Of a DNA stretch of 34,046 bases, positions 1-7,559 are shown in pieces. Source of the DNA: a virus. The first letter of the stretch is position 1. Every line of letters begins with the position of its first letter. Where the stretch lies: positions 1-34,046 of the IMG/VR virus record IMGVR_UViG_3300044712_002400; one strand, written 5' to 3'. The translations under genes were made by a program, and so were the position numbers. The notes beneath the pieces were generated by a model. That model searched no databases, was not told the origin of the DNA, and worked only from the letters and a program-made list of their open reading frames with translations.

Positions 1-1
1 G

Positions 2-196
2 AAGCTCCGCAAGCAGGTGACGCATCGACAGGGCATCAAGGGCAAGCGGCGACGCGACCCGGGGCAGGGCATCTGCCGCCTGATCGTGCGACCCATTGAG
101 GCAGAAGAGGGCATCCCGTTCGATTGGGCGTACACGGCCGGCACGGGGGAGCAAGCCCCCACCCAATGGCACCCATCATCGACGGCGAAGTATTAA
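2..196 (+). CDS. Endolysin, amidase_2 family, C-terminal part (partial)
   Basis: The open frame enters from the left edge and stops at TAA 194-196, giving 64 residues. Residues 7-21 contain a Thr-His-Arg-Gln motif followed by Arg-Arg-Asp-Pro-Gly-Gln. In zinc N-acetylmuramoyl-L-alanine amidases this is the C-terminal region carrying the second zinc His and the DPG or CPG loop. The amidase at the right edge of the window (33401 onward) lacks exactly this part. With a 1-nt gap (or 4, 7 and so on) the two pieces join into one protein of about 280 residues with natural spacing. I infer one lysin gene split by linearisation of a circular sequence. The lysin cuts the cell-wall amide bond at the end of infection. 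A palindrome copy begins 2 nt after the stop. Confidence 0.7.
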   Translation, partial: KLRKQVTHRQGIKGKRRRDPGQGICRLIVRPIEAEEGIPFDWAYTAGTGEQAPTQWHPSSTAKY

Positions 197-198
197 CC

Positions 199-218
199 AA
201 CTGGGGAATTCCCCAGTT
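199..218. repeat. Dispersed palindrome, copy 1
   Basis: Perfect 20-bp palindrome AACTGGGGAATTCCCCAGTT. It starts 2 nt after the lysin stop codon and ends 13 nt before the ATG at 232, with the AGGAGG Shine-Dalgarno in between. As RNA it would form an 8-bp stem with an AAUU loop. It has no T-tract, so it is not a standard terminator. Confidence 0.95.
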
Positions 219-231
219 CACAGGAGGCAAG

Positions 232-447
232 ATGGCTGAGGCAAGACAAGAAGTCAGAGAGATGATCGGGGCCTGGCGTGATGTGAGCCGTAAGGTGAGG
301 GCCTCGAGGGCCGGCGGCTTCACGGCAGAAGAGAAGAGCGAGATCAAAGCAGAGGTCATCGAGGCCCTGGAAGAGACCATCGACGTGCTGCAGCTCAGCG
401 CCGAGAAGGCCCTCGCGCTCAAGAAGTTCCTGCAAGAGAACCTTTAG
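232..447 (+). CDS. Small helical protein, unknown
   Basis: A 71-residue ORF with a strong AGGAGG site just upstream of ATG 232, directly after palindrome copy 1. It is predicted to be almost entirely helical and charged. Residues 30-70 are Glu/Lys/Leu-rich with heptad-like spacing, which suggests a coiled coil. There is no signal peptide and no membrane segment. It lies immediately downstream of the endolysin and is probably co-transcribed with it as the last gene of the late operon. I do not recognise a family. Longer upstream starts in the same frame would run through the palindrome and are less likely, given the Shine-Dalgarno position. Confidence 0.7.
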   Translation: MAEARQEVREMIGAWRDVSRKVRASRAGGFTAEEKSEIKAEVIEALEETIDVLQLSAEKALALKKFLQENL

Positions 448-680
448 CTCTCGCTTTTACCCTCTCTAAGTTTCCCTCTATCCTCTGTATTTGTTTCAAC
501 CAGATCTCGCGGTCCTGTGGCGGGCATCGTCGGTATTTGCTGCGCAGCAGTCGCAGGTTGTAACGCAATATGTTCATCAATAGCCGATCCATGGAGGCCT
601 CCTTTGAGAGCTCGACTCTCGCCCCCTTATCGGCACAGCCTCAAAAACGTTTACCAAAAAGTTGAAAATAATTGTGGGCG
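448..680. other. Convergent intergenic region with small dyads
   Basis: This is the non-coding stretch between the end of the late rightward transcript and the end of the leftward early operon. It holds a 10-bp palindrome GGAGGCCTCC (593-602) and a short hairpin GAGAG-CTCGA-CTCTC (606-620). These are possible termination or processing structures, but neither has a convincing T-tract. The left part is pyrimidine-rich. GTTTACCAAAAA (649-660) recurs as its reverse complement at 8062-8073. Confidence 0.4.
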
Positions 681-860
681 TCAGTCTTCCCAACGGAGGT
701 CTACCACCTTGCCACAACGATCACACTTCTTCTCGGCGGTCACCCTGCCATATTCCCGAAGCGGGTCTCCTCCTTCCTTCCCTGAGATGAACCCCTGCAA
801 GCGCCTTCCCCCGGGCCCTGTGTACCAATCGTGACCGAACAGCCAGCAGATAAGAATCAT
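681..860 (-). CDS. Small zinc-finger-like phage protein (DUF1660-like)
   Basis: A 59-residue ORF with ATG at 860 reading leftward to TGA 681-683. The Shine-Dalgarno GGAGGAG lies about 5 nt upstream, and the upstream gene stops 1 nt before the start. It opens with MILICWLFGHDW and carries CDRCG near residues 46-50. The combination of an N-terminal C-x-LFGH-x-W motif and a C-terminal C-x-x-C matches the small phage proteins grouped as DUF1660 (family knowledge, recalled rather than searched). The four Cys/His positions probably bind one zinc ion. The function of the family is unknown. It is the last gene of the early operon and is easily missed because of its size. Confidence 0.75.
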   Translation of the reverse strand: MILICWLFGHDWYTGPGGRRLQGFISGKEGGDPLREYGRVTAEKKCDRCGKVVDLRWED

Positions 861-861
861 C

Positions 862-1158
862 TCACTCCTCCCGGTTGATATAGTAGAGCAGCTCCGACCT
901 GGTCAAAGGCGACATCAAACGCGCGGCCTTGGGGGGCTTGGGTCTTGGGGCCTTCAGCTTCTTGGGGATGGAGTCGAGCGTCAATAACATCACCTTCTCG
1001 ATCATCGTCACCGGCCACCTCGAGCGCGACTGCCAAGCCCGGATGGTCCCGTCTGTGGAGCCCAGTAACGCAGCGAGTGCGACCTCTCCTCCGCGACGAA
1101 TCAACCGCGCGACGTGTTCGCTCTCTCGGTCTGTGAGCTCGCGCATGTCTTTTTTCAT
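862..1158 (-). CDS. Small HTH DNA-binding protein
   Basis: A 98-residue ORF whose ATG at 1158 overlaps the upstream stop (ATGA). Residues 23-45 (GGEVALAALLGSTDGTIRAW) look like a helix-turn-helix of the Cro or XRE type: a short Ala/Leu helix, a Gly turn and a recognition helix with Thr-Ile-Arg. The C-terminal part has a basic Pro/Lys-rich stretch (residues 66-78) that could contact DNA. This is the best candidate for a transcriptional regulator in the early operon. Whether it acts as repressor or Cro cannot be decided from sequence. An overlapping frame (857-1165) is less protein-like and does not fit the operon junctions. Confidence 0.7.
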   Translation of the reverse strand: MKKDMRELTDRESEHVARLIRRGGEVALAALLGSTDGTIRAWQSRSRWPVTMIEKVMLLTLDSIPKKLKAPRPKPPKAARLMSPLTRSELLYYINREE

Positions 1159-1505
1159 TGGTCACCTCGATCTAGCCCGCACTCATCATCTTCACAGAAG
1201 GGCTCGCGACAATGCAGGCAGAGATAGTCTTCGCGTCTCCCTGTATACTCTGGCTTGATGTACCAGTGATCGATGTGACCATAGGAGCCATCGCCCCACT
1301 GCAACCATGCGGCGGTCATCTTCATTGCAGCGTCGCGATCTAAGAGGCCCAACTCATAGCCATCGCTGATCTGGGCGAAGATAAAAATATGACCAACTCG
1401 ACTCTGAGCAAAGCCACACCATCGAACGCCAATCAGCCCAATCGCAAAAACATACTGATCGTTGTATCCAATCTCTACATACTCGGTCATGTGTAGGTCG
1501 ATCAT
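1155..1505 (-). CDS. Early protein with C-terminal zinc-binding cluster
   Basis: 116 residues. The start ATG at 1505 overlaps the upstream stop as TAATG, with a GAAGGGA Shine-Dalgarno. The N-terminal 95 residues look like a compact alpha/beta domain rich in aromatic residues that I cannot assign. The C-terminus has Cys96, Cys99, Cys104 and Cys109 (CLHCREPFCEDDEC), a likely C4 zinc knuckle. It ends in an ATGA overlap with the HTH gene. An internal ATG at residue 6 is an alternative start, but the TAATG coupling favours the first. Function unknown. Confidence 0.75.
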   Translation of the reverse strand: MIDLHMTEYVEIGYNDQYVFAIGLIGVRWCGFAQSRVGHIFIFAQISDGYELGLLDRDAAMKMTAAWLQWGDGSYGHIDHWYIKPEYTGRREDYLCLHCREPFCEDDECGLDRGDQ

Positions 1506-2530
1506 TATCCCTTCGTCCCTTCTGCTTCCGCTTCCGCGAAGCTCACTACACCTGACTCAAAGCTACCATCCGGTTCTTTGTCCGCGAGCTCATACCCCAA
1601 GAGGCGCAGCTGCTTCGCCGCGACCAATCGCCACTGAGGCAAGCGCCCATCTGCCAGCACCACAGACCACCAACCCCGGGCAATGTGCCTCACCCTCTCA
1701 TTGTCCAGGTCGCAGAAGACCAACAGCTTGATGTGCGTCTCTATCTTGGCTTTGTCCGCTTCGTGAAAGGTCTTGCAGGTCTTGAGGTGTTCGGGCGCTG
1801 CGTTCTGCCAAGACTGGTAAGAGAGAGCAGCCGCCCAGACCGCGGAGTAGAGACCGCAAGCGATGGAGGGGATCGACCTCTTGCGCGCCATCAGGGAGGG
1901 AGTGAAGGTCACGATCGAGCTCGACCTCTGACCGCAGCATTTCTCGTGAGAGACCTTCTTCACCCAGTGCCACCAATGAGGAGGCCTCTCCTTCGGCGCC
2001 GGAGGAGCGACCCACCTGGATGGGTGCATTGCCTCTGCATCAGGCAAGCCCTTGCTCTTATAGGGGTAGTGCTCTGCGGGGCTGTTATCGCTGCGCTCTG
2101 GGGTCACGAGCTCATACACCCCGGGTATCACCGTCTCTCTTTTATAGACCCCGGGCATCGTCTCTGATGGCTCTTTAATGGGTGCCTCTATTTGGCACAG
2201 TGGACTACCCTCCGGCGATGATGGGTTTTCTAGTCCAACCGGAGAGTCGCTCTGTGCCTGCGTCGCAGGGGTGCTCTGGACGACAGGAGCCAGGTGAAGG
2301 CCTCCTTCCCAGTCCGCGCGACAGACCCGCAATAGATGATAGCTGATGGAGAGGTACGGCTGCTTACAATGAGGGCACTGGGTCACGGTGATAGGCTTGC
2401 CTGCCATCGGTCCGCTCTCTCGCAGCTGCTCTGCAAATACCCTCTCTTTGTCCTCGCGAGAGGGCACGGCGGGAACGTTCTTCACCGGGGGAGATGCGAC
2501 ATTAAAGAGAGTGGGTTGTAGTCCCTTCAT
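1505..2530 (-). CDS. Early protein with N-terminal C2HC zinc finger, unknown
   Basis: 341 residues from ATG 2530, which overlaps the upstream stop as ATGA. A start 14 codons earlier is possible but breaks the coupling pattern. Cys52, Cys55, His65 and Cys70 form a C2HC finger (CPHC followed by H-x4-C). Residues 75-185 are a low-complexity Pro/Ser/Glu-rich linker. The C-terminal 140 residues are compact, with a Trp-rich helix near residue 210 and a GWWSVVLADG segment. I recognise no enzyme motif. The finger plus long linker suggests a nucleic-acid-binding or adaptor protein. Confidence 0.75.
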   Translation of the reverse strand: MKGLQPTLFNVASPPVKNVPAVPSREDKERVFAEQLRESGPMAGKPITVTQCPHCKQPYLSISYHLLRVCRADWEGGLHLAPVVQSTPATQAQSDSPVGLENPSSPEGSPLCQIEAPIKEPSETMPGVYKRETVIPGVYELVTPERSDNSPAEHYPYKSKGLPDAEAMHPSRWVAPPAPKERPPHWWHWVKKVSHEKCCGQRSSSIVTFTPSLMARKRSIPSIACGLYSAVWAAALSYQSWQNAAPEHLKTCKTFHEADKAKIETHIKLLVFCDLDNERVRHIARGWWSVVLADGRLPQWRLVAAKQLRLLGYELADKEPDGSFESGVVSFAEAEAEGTKG

Positions 2531-2856
2531 GGTTCCCCGCATTCTCGGCAGTGAGGTTGTCCGCACTGGCACGGCTTCTTGCGAAACATCTTGTGCAGCA
2601 TCGCCGTCGCGAAGGAGATGGGCTCTCCCTTCTCCGTCCTGACATAGACGAGGCGCGGCATCCTGTGCGCTCTGGGGTCACGGTCGAACTCGCACATATA
2701 GCGCTCGCCGGCGAACAACGCGCAGAGCTGCTCTGTGATAAAGTACTCGTTGTCGATGCTGCCTGAGACGCGGTGACCATCGTCAAAGCGGAACTCATAC
2801 TCACGAGAGAACGGCAGCACCCAGAGGCGCCCGGTGTAGTGGTGTTCTTCGCTCAT
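2527..2856 (-). CDS. Small early protein with C-terminal Cys cluster
   Basis: 109 residues from ATG 2856, which overlaps the stop of the large methylase gene as ATGA. An earlier in-frame ATG at 2967 would lie wholly inside that gene and is unlikely. The N-terminal 70 residues are beta-rich. The C-terminus carries Cys96, Cys98, Cys103 and Cys106 (CQCGQPHCREC), a probable zinc site. The stop overlaps the next start (ATGA), so it is translationally coupled on both sides. Function unknown. Confidence 0.75.
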   Translation of the reverse strand: MSEEHHYTGRLWVLPFSREYEFRFDDGHRVSGSIDNEYFITEQLCALFAGERYMCEFDRDPRAHRMPRLVYVRTEKGEPISFATAMLHKMFRKKPCQCGQPHCRECGEP

Positions 2857-5800
2857 CGTCGCCCCGCTTTCTTGGAGACCTTCTTCTCTTCGTTCTTCCC
2901 CTTGTTTCTCGTTGGCTTGGGTGCTGTTCGGTTGTAGGGAACCGTCGCGGGCTTGCTGTGCTTCCACTCACTGAAGACAGCCCGGCACTTGTCGCGCTCT
3001 GCGGTGGTCACTGTGAGGTCGATCATCGCGTCAAAGATCCGGGTCCCCTCGCCAACGGTGTTGCAGCGCTTCATGTCTGCGGTCATATCCTCCAACCAGT
3101 TGGGGGTCCGCATCTTGATGCGCTTGTCATTCTGCCAAGAGGCAAACTGCTTGGGGGTCAACGACACATCACGAACCTCATCCTCAAAGAGCGTGTAGCC
3201 ACCCTTGCTGTTGAGGTTGGCGTGTTCCACCAACCAGGCCTGCATGTGGATGAGCTCAGGACCCGTCGCGGGTGGTAGCTCAGCGGCCTTCTCCGGGTTC
3301 TTCTCGGCGCTCTTGACGTAGGCTTCTCGCGCCGATGGCTTGACGTTGCTCTCGTGAGGCAGCTTGGCGCGCAGCTCTTCCCGATAAGAGAGCAGCTCGT
3401 TGCGCTCATCGAGTGTCGAGGCGAGGGCCTCTAACTTGGTGTACGCCTGGTCGAACTCCTCGCGCGTTGTGCAGGCCCGGAGCTGCGAGAGAGCGCGGTT
3501 GGCCCAAGGGCCAACCGCGTCAGGAGCCGCGGCCTCTTTGCTCGTTGGCTTGGGACCAACGTATTGATCGCCGTACTGGTCGATCTTGAAGATCAACCCT
3601 TTGCCCACATGGTAATCGACGGAGTTCTGCAGGCCCTTCCAACGCTTATCTTTGTCGGTGCAAAAGGACACAGCAGAGGCGCCAAAGAAGAGCCAATCCC
3701 GAAGACGCGACCCGGGCACTACCTCACCCTTCACGCATGAAGAGACGCAGCACGAATTGCCATTGATGGTGATGGGGGTTGCGCTCGCGACTCTCCCGTG
3801 TGCGTCTTTGCAGTGCGTGTTCCATTCCTCGACTTTGATGCAGGAGAACCCGCAGATCAGGCAGAACCAATGAGGCCAAGAAGAGGTCTCTTCCTGGGGC
3901 TCTTCTTTAGCCTTAGGTGAAAAGACCTCTTGGCAGCTCGCGCATTGCAACTCGTCATCAATGACGCGGCAATCGTTCTTGGTTGTCCAACACTTGGCGC
4001 AGCGGCCGCGCAGGTCTTTGGTTCGGCACCCAGCACAGATCAGCTTCTTGCCACCCAACAGAGTGCAGTCATTGAGCAGCTCACAGAAATGGCATCGCCC
4101 TCTCTTCGTCGCCTCTGTCTGAGGCAGAGCACCACTCAAGAGAGTGGTATCCGTGGCGCTCTCCTTTGGGGTTGCCGCTCGCGGCAACCCCATCTGCTTG
4201 GTGGGGTTGAGCACCTCTCGAATGTCGCGGCCGTCTATCTCATTGCCGATCGAGACCCAACCCTCTGCGGTCTCGCGGGCGAAGAGCTCTACCCTGGGGT
4301 GCTCGTCTCTCGAATAGAGAGAGTCTAAGTACTCCCTGACGTCGCGGGGCTTCTCGGAGTGTCGCCCTCTGGGGTACTCCAACACTGAGCTGACTCTGAC
4401 CTCTGGGTCACTGGGGCCAAAGTTGCCCTTGGTCGCGACGAACAAGAGCTCGTGATCGACTCTCCAATAATGACCCATCCCTGCGCCGTTGCGCCCTTTG
4501 ATCCAAACCGCTTGCGATTTATAAACAAACCCCCAGGCGTCTAAGAGCTGCAGCGCCTCTTTGATCATCGGCGCCGTGACCCAAAGGTAGAGAACCGCGC
4601 GGGGGGCTGTGATCGAAGGCACGTTCAGCGCGCAGAGCTCTGCGATCGAAAGGGTTGGGTATTGTTGCTCGATTGATTTCGACTCAGAGACGCGAGCGGA
4701 GTACTGCCACGGGGGATCCACGTACAACACAGAGAACGGACCCAGCTTATCCGGGGAGGCCAAGTCCTTGGCCTCCCCGGCGATCGCGGCGTGCTTCGCC
4801 TCGCGGTTGGTGTCCACCGTCTCCCGGTAGGAGGCCTTCTCTGCTGGGGTCTTTGGCGCAGGAAACACCCCTGTCGCCGGGAAGGGTTGGAGCGCCGGCA
4901 ACGGGGGCTCCGCGATAAACCAACAGAGGCGCTTCTTTAAGATGACATCGACGAAGCACACCCTTACCTCAAACTGATCATCGCTCATCACGGCGGCGCT
5001 GACCTCTGCGTCTGGCAACACCGTCATCGCCTCTATCATCGTCGCCGGTTTCAAGCGCCCTTCGATCATCACCTTCTGCGACCACCCATTGATCAAAGCG
5101 TGCTCTCGCTCCAACTGACCCAACAGGGCATGGAGCTTTCCCGTTTTGACAGAGGCCTTCTTCTCTTCGGCTTTTCTCTCCGCCTGGTCGTAGAGCCCGG
5201 GCCCGCTCTTGGCGGCGCGCTCCTCTGGGGTGCTGATGCTGAGGCGGTTCTTCTCTTGGGCGGCCTCTGCAGCGTGCTTCATGCAATGAACGCCATTCCA
5301 GGCGAGCAACCCGCAGTAGCATTTGACGGCGCCTTTGGTCGGGGTAGAGATGGTCGGTTTGTCGATCGACGTTGCGTCGTCTGTCGATAACTCAGACAGG
5401 GTAGGGGTTTCCGCGATCGGCTTCGAAGGAAATAGCTCCGGTTGGGGCGAGGGTTCAACTGGGGAATTCCCCAGTTGACGTCGCTTGCCATCGGCGCCGA
5501 CCCGCTCGAGCGCCTCTGGGATCTCTCCTGCAGCGACCATCTGAGAGCGCACGGCGGCGACGGTCTTGTGATCGAGGTCGCAGGCCTTCCCCACTCTATG
5601 ATCGGAGTGGGTGTGCCAATCGCCCTCAAGGAGATAGAGCCGGATGGCATTGCGGCCGTCCGCCTGGGTCCGAACGACCCCGTGTTGTTTAGAGGTGTTC
5701 GCTCTGACGGCGTGCAGCAAAGCGGCCTGGGCGCCGCCCTCATGTATATAGGCCTCGATGAGGGCTTGTCCCGCTTTGATGTGAGCCTTGATTCGGGTGT

Positions 5801-5993
5801 GTCCATCTCCGATCGCGAAGCGCTCTCCCTCTCGATAGAGGTCTACCGGGGGGAGTGTTTCACCGGCCAAGATGGCGGCGGCGTACTCATCGATCTTCGC
5901 GGGGTCCGGATTTACCCGGGCCTGCTTGGAGATTTCGAAGCTGATCTTGTCGATGTTAATCAGCGCGGTCTTTGACTTGGGGGGCTTGTTCAT
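2853..5993 (-). CDS. ParB-like / HTH / MT-A70 adenine methyltransferase fusion
   Basis: 1046 residues. Residues 10-110 are a ParB-like domain with GDGHTR at 62-67. Residues 125-152 form an HTH (DHRVGKACDLDHKTVAAV). MT-A70 methylase spans about 418-590, with the catalytic DPPW at 426-429 and a typical DHELLFVATKG segment. Further on are Cys-rich zinc ribbons (about 625-690) and a C2H2 finger (about 705-730), then a helical tail. ParB-MT-A70 combinations are known in phages; MT-A70 enzymes transfer methyl from SAM to N6 of adenine. It probably protects phage DNA or marks it for regulation. The ParB-HTH part could give sequence recognition. Palindrome copy 2 lies in frame in the linker between HTH and methylase and encodes QLGNSPVE (173-180). 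The start is ATG 5993, coupled by ATGA. Confidence 0.85.
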   Translation of the reverse strand: MNKPPKSKTALINIDKISFEISKQARVNPDPAKIDEYAAAILAGETLPPVDLYREGERFAIGDGHTRIKAHIKAGQALIEAYIHEGGAQAALLHAVRANTSKQHGVVRTQADGRNAIRLYLLEGDWHTHSDHRVGKACDLDHKTVAAVRSQMVAAGEIPEALERVGADGKRRQLGNSPVEPSPQPELFPSKPIAETPTLSELSTDDATSIDKPTISTPTKGAVKCYCGLLAWNGVHCMKHAAEAAQEKNRLSISTPEERAAKSGPGLYDQAERKAEEKKASVKTGKLHALLGQLEREHALINGWSQKVMIEGRLKPATMIEAMTVLPDAEVSAAVMSDDQFEVRVCFVDVILKKRLCWFIAEPPLPALQPFPATGVFPAPKTPAEKASYRETVDTNREAKHAAIAGEAKDLASPDKLGPFSVLYVDPPWQYSARVSESKSIEQQYPTLSIAELCALNVPSITAPRAVLYLWVTAPMIKEALQLLDAWGFVYKSQAVWIKGRNGAGMGHYWRVDHELLFVATKGNFGPSDPEVRVSSVLEYPRGRHSEKPRDVREYLDSLYSRDEHPRVELFARETAEGWVSIGNEIDGRDIREVLNPTKQMGLPRAATPKESATDTTLLSGALPQTEATKRGRCHFCELLNDCTLLGGKKLICAGCRTKDLRGRCAKCWTTKNDCRVIDDELQCASCQEVFSPKAKEEPQEETSSWPHWFCLICGFSCIKVEEWNTHCKDAHGRVASATPITINGNSCCVSSCVKGEVVPGSRLRDWLFFGASAVSFCTDKDKRWKGLQNSVDYHVGKGLIFKIDQYGDQYVGPKPTSKEAAAPDAVGPWANRALSQLRACTTREEFDQAYTKLEALASTLDERNELLSYREELRAKLPHESNVKPSAREAYVKSAEKNPEKAAELPPATGPELIHMQAWLVEHANLNSKGGYTLFEDEVRDVSLTPKQFASWQNDKRIKMRTPNWLEDMTADMKRCNTVGEGTRIFDAMIDLTVTTAERDKCRAVFSEWKHSKPATVPYNRTAPKPTRNKGKNEEKKVSKKAGRR
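5455..5478. repeat. Dispersed palindrome, copy 2 (in frame)
   Basis: A 24-bp perfect palindrome: the 20-bp core at 5457-5476 extended by TC and GA. It lies inside the minus-strand ParB/MT-A70 gene, in the inter-domain linker, encoding QLGNSPVE without disturbing the frame. The 24-bp length is a multiple of three. Confidence 0.95.
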
Positions 5994-6379
5994 TGCTCAC
6001 CCCCGGGGAGCAGCTCCGCGAGAACAGCGAGCGAGGCGATCGCGTGCTGCAGCTTGACCCAGCTCATCTCTCGCTGCGCCTCCTCCATCCACTCTCGAAT
6101 GTGCGCGACCTGTTGATTGATGCGGGTGACGCGCGCGGCCTCAAAGGTCCAAGCACCCACCCAGGGGAAGTCGCGCACGAATCCCTTGCGGTTGAGCTCG
6201 CGGGTCTTCGCAAGGCCTTCATCTATCTCCTTCTCTGAGGCAGTGAACGAAACGACGGGATCCTCTGGCAGCTCGGGGGCAAAGCCGGTCAGCTCGATCG
6301 AGCAATCATAACAAAGGCCATTCAAATACAACTTGAGCGCGCGCCTGCATTGTTGGCAAAGGGGGGTTTGTTCTGTCAC
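5990..6379 (-). CDS. Zinc-ribbon early protein, first gene of leftward operon
   Basis: 129 residues starting at GTG 6379, with AGGAG about 8 nt upstream (reading leftward). Cys8, Cys11, Cys23 and Cys26 form a C4 zinc ribbon (CQQC and CYDC). The rest is largely helical, with a Trp/Arg-rich middle. It overlaps the methylase gene by ATGA. As the first gene after the divergent promoter region it is probably expressed early. A zinc ribbon plus helical body is common in small phage regulators that touch host RNA polymerase or DNA, but no family is recognised. Confidence 0.75.
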   Translation of the reverse strand: MTEQTPLCQQCRRALKLYLNGLCYDCSIELTGFAPELPEDPVVSFTASEKEIDEGLAKTRELNRKGFVRDFPWVGAWTFEAARVTRINQQVAHIREWMEEAQREMSWVKLQHAIASLAVLAELLPGGEQ

Positions 6380-6599
6380 GAGGCAACTCCTTGTAGAGGT
6401 TCACCTCAACAAAGCCCCCCCTCTTTCAAAACCGTGACAAACTATTTTCAATAAAATGAATTTCTTCTGTGGATAGAATCGTTCTATTATAAAACCGTTA
6501 ACGTTTATTCACACCTTTGTATAATATAGTTGACGGCACTGGCTTGGCTTGCCCTGCCGGTAGGTTTGTGATCAGATCGAACCAACACAGGAGATTGTT
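6380..6599. promoter_or_regulatory. Divergent early promoter region with operator-like dyad
   Basis: An AT-rich 220-bp gap between divergent transcription units. On the plus strand, TTAACG (6498-6503), 16 nt and TATAAT (6520-6525) form a sigma70-like promoter for 6600. On the minus strand a TATAAT lies at 6491-6486 for the leftward operon, with only a weak -35. CGTTAACG (6496-6503) is a perfect 8-bp dyad, extendable with one mismatch to AACCGTTAACGTTT. It overlaps the rightward -35 and sits beside the leftward -10, which is where a shared operator would be expected. Confidence 0.55.
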
Positions 6600-7220
6600 A
6601 TGCGATGGCTCTTAATACTGTTATGTTTTCCCCTGAGCCTCTTTGCACAGAGTGGCCCTGTCTGCGGCAATGGAACGCAGGATGTGGGCGAGCGCTGCGA
6701 CGATGGCAACACCGCGGATAATGATGGCTGCAGCGCCCGCTGTATCCCTGAGTTCTGCGGTGACAAGATCATCAATAACAAGAACGAGGAGTGCGACGAC
6801 GGGAACGTCTTCCCGGATGACGGCTGCACCAATTGTTTCCGCTCAGCTGTCGTTGAGTCTGAGGACGAAGACGATGACCAGGCGGCGAGCTCACCCAGCC
6901 TCACCCCAGAGGAGGCCTTTCGGCTGTCGCTTGTGACGACGTTGTTTCTCCCCCCTGGGTTGGGTCTGGTCTGGGGGCCTTCTATGGGGCACTTCGCCGC
7001 GGGCGAGACGGGGCGCGCTATGGGGATGACGCTCCTCCGGGCCGGACTGATCGGGGCCGCTGTTGGCATCTCGCGCAGTCAGCTCTTTGTCGCCAACGAT
7101 CCTGACTTCAACCCGCGCGCCGGCACTGCGTTGATTGTGATCGATGGCTTGGCGCTGACGACGTTGATCGCGGTTGATCTCCTCGACGGACCCCGAGCCA
7201 TCGAGCGAGCAAAGAAGTAA
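6600..7220 (+). CDS. Secreted/membrane Cys-rich repeat protein (myxococcal type), probable moron
   Basis: 206 residues with CAGGAG upstream of ATG 6600. Residues 1-16 are a signal peptide (hydrophobic core LLILLCFPLSLF, then AQS). Two Cys-rich repeats follow at about 20-48 and 51-79 with the CGNG...C-DDGN...DGC pattern. This matches the DUF4215 / myxococcus cysteine-rich repeats abundant in surface proteins of Myxococcota. Next come an acidic Asp/Glu run (87-93) and three hydrophobic segments (about 109-128, 140-156, 177-195). The protein is likely exported and membrane-anchored with the repeats outside. It has its own promoter and no phage structural role, so it looks like a lysogenic-conversion gene acquired from the host. 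Confidence 0.8.
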   Translation: MRWLLILLCFPLSLFAQSGPVCGNGTQDVGERCDDGNTADNDGCSARCIPEFCGDKIINNKNEECDDGNVFPDDGCTNCFRSAVVESEDEDDDQAASSPSLTPEEAFRLSLVTTLFLPPGLGLVWGPSMGHFAAGETGRAMGMTLLRAGLIGAAVGISRSQLFVANDPDFNPRAGTALIVIDGLALTTLIAVDLLDGPRAIERAKK

Positions 7221-7222
7221 CC

Positions 7223-7244
7223 CGACTGGGGAATTCCCCAGTCG
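7223..7244. repeat. Dispersed palindrome, copy 3 (compensated variant)
   Basis: A 22-bp perfect palindrome whose core is GACTGGGGAATTCCCCAGTC (7224-7243). Relative to the other copies, the outermost A is G and the matching T is C, so the dyad is kept. It begins 2 nt after the TAA of the Cys-rich gene. Confidence 0.95.
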
Positions 7245-7268
7245 TCAGATGATTGCAACGATTCTGAC

Positions 7269-7297
7269 TTGCCTGTCTTGTATACAGCGCATACAAT
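7269..7297 (+). promoter_or_regulatory. Promoter with overlapping operator-like inverted repeat
   Basis: TTGCCT (7269-7274), 17 nt and TACAAT (7292-7297) match a sigma70-type promoter upstream of the gene at 7329. The inverted repeat TTGTAT-(7 nt)-ATACAA at 7278-7296 covers the spacer and -10, so a bound regulator would block polymerase. Autoregulation by the ribbon-helix-helix-like product is plausible. Confidence 0.5.
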
Positions 7298-7328
7298 GAC
7301 ATCAGACAAATCTATCCAGTGAGGTAGC

Positions 7329-7559
7329 ATGGCAGGCAAAAAGAACCCAACCCCAGAGCAAAAGACCCCCGCCCAGAAAGATAACATGCGCGGAGCGCGG
7401 CTCCCCGATGACATCCTGGTCCCCTTTGATACCCTCAAGAAAGACCTTGGCTTTGAAGACGCTGAACTTCTCCGGCGCTTACTACGACTCTCTCTGCGAT
7501 CGGTCCTCAAAGACAAGACCTTGATCATCTCCGCAGACGCCTCACACCCCATTCAATGA
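7329..7559 (+). CDS. Ribbon-helix-helix-like small regulator
   Basis: 76 residues from ATG 7329; the Shine-Dalgarno GAGG is weak. After a Lys/Pro-rich N-terminus (1-20), residues 22-62 read as a short beta strand (GARLPDDIL), a helix (FDTLKKDLG), a turn and a second helix (DAELLRRLLRLSLRSVL). This resembles the RHH/Arc-MetJ-CopG fold used by dimeric repressors. The gene lies between two promoters that both carry inverted repeats, which fits a repressor controlling its neighbourhood. Assignment is by fold-like pattern only. A structural or accessory role is not excluded. Confidence 0.6.
   Translation: MAGKKNPTPEQKTPAQKDNMRGARLPDDILVPFDTLKKDLGFEDAELLRRLLRLSLRSVLKDKTLIISADASHPIQ

Noticed and set aside
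517-834. Plus-strand 105-codon frame opposite the DUF1660-like gene
   Set aside because: Low-complexity Ser/Arg/Pro content; the minus-strand small gene has a Shine-Dalgarno and operon coupling.
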